Assembly (NCBI GenBank): GCA_022579005.1
Contig: MU401527.1
Span: 1-64,000, forward strand
Direction of reading: 5' to 3'
Length of the DNA: 64,000 nt
DNA from: Poronia punctata
Taxonomy: Eukaryota; Ascomycota; Sordariomycetes; Xylariales; Xylariaceae
The translations under genes and the position numbers were made by a program. Each line of letters begins with the position of its first letter. The stretch's first letter is position 1. The notes under the pieces were generated by a model that saw only the letters and a program-made list of their open reading frames with translations, did not search any database and had not been told where the DNA came from. Shown in pieces: positions 61,264 through 64,000 of the stretch.

Positions 61264-62580
61264 GCCGAGATATACAGAAAAGGAGCATAAGGATCCAGGC
61301 ACCAAGTCCTATCGCTGTTTATAGGCGGTGTATACTAGAAGTGGTGCTGATGTCGCGTTACCAGACGAACTTTTACACGGACTCTGATGGACGGCCATGA
61401 TTGGCCTAAAAGAAAACTAGACGAAGTGAAAGTAGTGTGAAGCCATGTCCGCCATTAGCGTTGCCTAAAGTAATTTACGATACTAGTTGATGGGGTCTAT
61501 TAGTTATATATTATAGTACGAAGCCGCGGATCTTGTACCACTGTGGCTCCAAAAGCATGAATCATAAGCACCGGTCATATAGAGACAGGCCTTTTGACAA
61601 GAGTCTCTACTAAGATGTAATTTAAGCCAGTGGCCTGCACTTGCAGTGGCCTTGGTAGCTCAGAAGCCGGGACCGAATTGATTCGCTGATAGATTTTCTG
61701 GTACTTGAAAGTTGAAAACCCTGTGGCGCGGGTTACCCGAATATCCGGAATTGTGCGAGGGTGGCCAGGGAGGACTCGAGGAGACGGCCCAACCTCGTTC
61801 CGTCTAGGTGATGGCACTGGTTACCTAGCAGTTTTGGGAACCCGGGACGTGAGACAACGGGTTGCGGTTTCCCGCTGCCGTCTGAGACTCTGAGCTATGC
61901 GGGGCGGGGCGGGATTGGGTAATCGGATGAAAAAGAGCGTATGTTGTCTCTGACGGACGGTATGTCACTTAGACGTATAGATGTGCGTGCTTGGCTTGCC
62001 TTGCCTTTTGCGCTCAGGGGCTAACGTCGCTTTCTTCCTTGAAATCGTCTTTTTTTTGTCCTTTTGATAGCAGCGAACTATCGACTATATACTTTGCACT
62101 TGCACACGTATAGCCTACTTTGTATGACGGGGTTTGAGAGAAAGAATCAGTTAGCCTCGAGGTGTAATGGGGTTTCCTAATACACGTACACGCAAGCGGC
62201 CATGATCTCGCGGACGGACATATCCAGCTGCGATGTATGGGTTTACGGCGTTTTCTTGTCACAAACCCACCTAATCGGAGCTTTCTTTCTTGCTTGCTTC
62301 ATGGTACCCCGGCCGCCCCGCGCGCACCATCCAGTAACAAGGGAATGTAATTTAGATAGGATTTGCGCTACGTGGTTGGTCAACGACGACAGAACTATAG
62401 CGAGGTTGTGGTTTGATAGAAGAGCCTCAAAATTACGGTTGGGGTTTCGAAACAAGGTATCTAGTTGAACCCTGGCTGCCTGGGTTACGTCACAGCTCGG
62501 AGATCCCAGCTAGGTACTAGGTATTATTACTACAATACTACTATTTGGTCTTGGGATATAACAAGCATTTCCTACATACC
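61264..62580. other. Region downstream of velB
   Basis: About 1.3 kb with no supported gene. It contains the velB 3' region. Short frames (61,575-61,817 minus, 62,202-62,468 plus) have no motif. Confidence 0.4.
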
Positions 62581-63752
62581 TACATTACCGTGTGGTGCCC
62601 CTAATTAGAGACGATCACTGTGATGATCTAAGCTTTTGGCACCGTCTTAAAATTTTTGTAACCGTCTCTATAATCTAAGACAATTATAGTAATGTTTTTT
62701 TATAAAACACTGTTTTTTTTAATTAGATAGTTTCTTAATAGGTATAATCTTTAAAAATAAAAACGATCTTAGGCTAAATAAAACGGTCTTAGCTAGCTAA
62801 AAATGGTCTTAGTAGCTAAAGTAATCTTTGCTAGCTAAAGTGGTTTTTGCTTATTATAAACCTATTTACTTATTTATTTATTTACTTACTTACTTATATA
62901 ATATACTTATATTTTATACTTAGTTAGCATAGCTATTTTAATACCTTTATAGCTATACTTATACTTTTATAGCTATTTTAACACTTTTATAACTATACTT
63001 ATACCTTTGTAGCTATTTTAACACCTTTGTAGCTATTTTAATACCTTTGTAGCTATTTTAACACTTTTGCAGCTATTTTAATACTTATATAGCTAGACTT
63101 ACACTTATATAGCTAGACTTACTATACCTTTGTAGCTAATTTAATTAAACCTATACCTTTATAACTATTCTTGCGTAGCTAACCTAGCTAAAAAGAATTT
63201 TTGCTTATATAGCTAGATTTAGCTATATATACTAAAGGCTAGCTTGCGCAGCTAAATTAAGCTATACTTATACTTATACTTACACTTACACTTATAACTA
63301 TAATTATAATTATAATTGCTTTTTTAAACACTTAAAATATAATAATAATTAACCTTTTATACATATATATAAAATAACTTATATAGTATAGTAGTTAAGT
63401 ACTTAGTATATAATAATAATATAATATATATAAACTACTAGTTTAAACTTTAACTTTTATTAAAAAAAAAAAACCTATTAAAAATAAAATACAATATAAA
63501 TAGTAGTAATAAGTTATATATACTATATATATATAGTATAAAATATAGCTATAAAAATATTTCTTTTTTAATTTATAATTTTTTTAAGACGGTTTTTATT
63601 TAGAGACGATCTCTAAAGTAATAGACTGTTTTAGAATTAGTACTATCTTTGCTATAGGACGCGCAGCTGATCATATCCGCTTAGAGATCGTCTCACAATT
63701 TGGAGATCATCACCGTGATCGTCTCATACAGAGGGTGCCACACGGTAATGTA
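62581..63752. mobile_element. Non-autonomous inverted-repeat DNA element with AT-rich core
   Basis: The left end TACATTACCGTGTGGTGCCC (62,581-62,600) and the right end GGTGCCACACGGTAATGTA (63,734-63,752) are inverted repeats. Similarity extends inward about 45 bp with mismatches, including GAGACGATCAC-GTGATGATC at both sides. Each end starts with TA, so a TA target duplication is possible. Between them lies about 1 kb of AT-rich DNA with degenerate subterminal copies of GGTCTTAG-like words and a tandem array at about 62,925-63,130. No transposase frame is present. It is best read as a MITE-like element, probably RIP-mutated inside; the superfamily cannot be fixed. Confidence 0.7.
62925..63130. 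repeat. Degenerate tandem array inside the inverted-repeat element
   Basis: Repeated units of about 20-24 bp close to ACACCTTTGTAGCTATTTTA, with variants carrying ACTTTTATAGCTA, repeated at least eight times and degrading toward 63,130. The array lies within the AT-rich core of the element at 62,581-63,752. Confidence 0.75.
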
Positions 63753-64000
63753 CCTACCTACCTACCTCCTACCTGTTAAGTATATTTTAGTTCGGTGCCC
63801 CTCGATTTGAAATTAATTAAACTGATAAGCGCTTCAGCCAAAAGTTGTCTGTTCTGTAAAACTTGCCCCGCGCGTCACTGATGCGATGCGGGACACATCT
63901 GGTGAAATTCCATCAAGCGGAGAAAAAAAGGATGCGGTGACCATGTTTTCATTACGTCTTCGTTACCTCATCTCTTTTCTATCTCCTCAGCTCTCCTAAA
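63753..64000. other. Right edge of window
   Basis: About 250 bp of ordinary composition with no recognisable gene or repeat, apart from CCTACCTACCT runs adjoining the inverted-repeat element. Confidence 0.4.

Overview
The window is nuclear DNA of a filamentous ascomycete, most likely a Sordariomycete. The signs are short introns (about 30-200 nt) with GTRAGT-like donors and CTRAC branch points, a velvet-family regulator (VelB), a HET-domain gene, a MetE/MET5-type sulfite reductase, and a very AT-rich block of repeat-induced-point-mutation (RIP) type full of dead transposons. I cannot name the species from the sequence.

Layout. Positions 1 to about 10,240 form an AT-rich, gene-free block. Two relics are readable in it through stop codons that fall mostly where CAA/CAG/TGG would stand: a Ty3/Gypsy polymerase (RNase H and integrase, about 4.3-5.85 kb) and a PIF/Harbinger-like transposase (about 7.9-8.2 kb). 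Composition then switches abruptly to ordinary gene DNA: Rab GTPase ypt6 (10,964-11,943 +), ribose-5-phosphate isomerase (12,343-13,434 -), sulfite reductase beta subunit (14,942-19,790 +), a HET-domain protein (21,239-23,056 +), a membrane-anchored thioredoxin (23,123-23,828 -), a histidine-phosphatase-family protein (24,369-25,145 -), an MFS transporter (26,020-27,843 -), a catalase (30,950-33,009 +), a wax-synthase-like acyltransferase (34,190-36,108 +), tRNA-Gln(CTG) (36,512-36,583 +), telomerase reverse transcriptase (36,865-40,964 -), a DH-BAR-SH3 Rho GEF (45,512-51,778 +), and velB (59,557-61,263 +). A 1.17-kb element with inverted terminal repeats and an AT-rich core lies at 62,581-63,752.

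Gene models were rebuilt by joining exons across introns so that reading phase and family motifs both continue. All long models close exactly in phase. Several open frames begin with GTG or TTG; the starts given here are the ATG codons.

The genes are independent housekeeping, stress, development and self-recognition functions. I see no biosynthetic cluster, no virus, no CRISPR and no obvious new multi-gene system. The most unusual signals are non-coding: an octamer (TACTCGTA/TACGAGTA) that recurs only between genes and is concentrated in the TERT-RhoGEF interval, the inverted-repeat element at the right end, and the 7.8-kb gene-free stretch upstream of velB.
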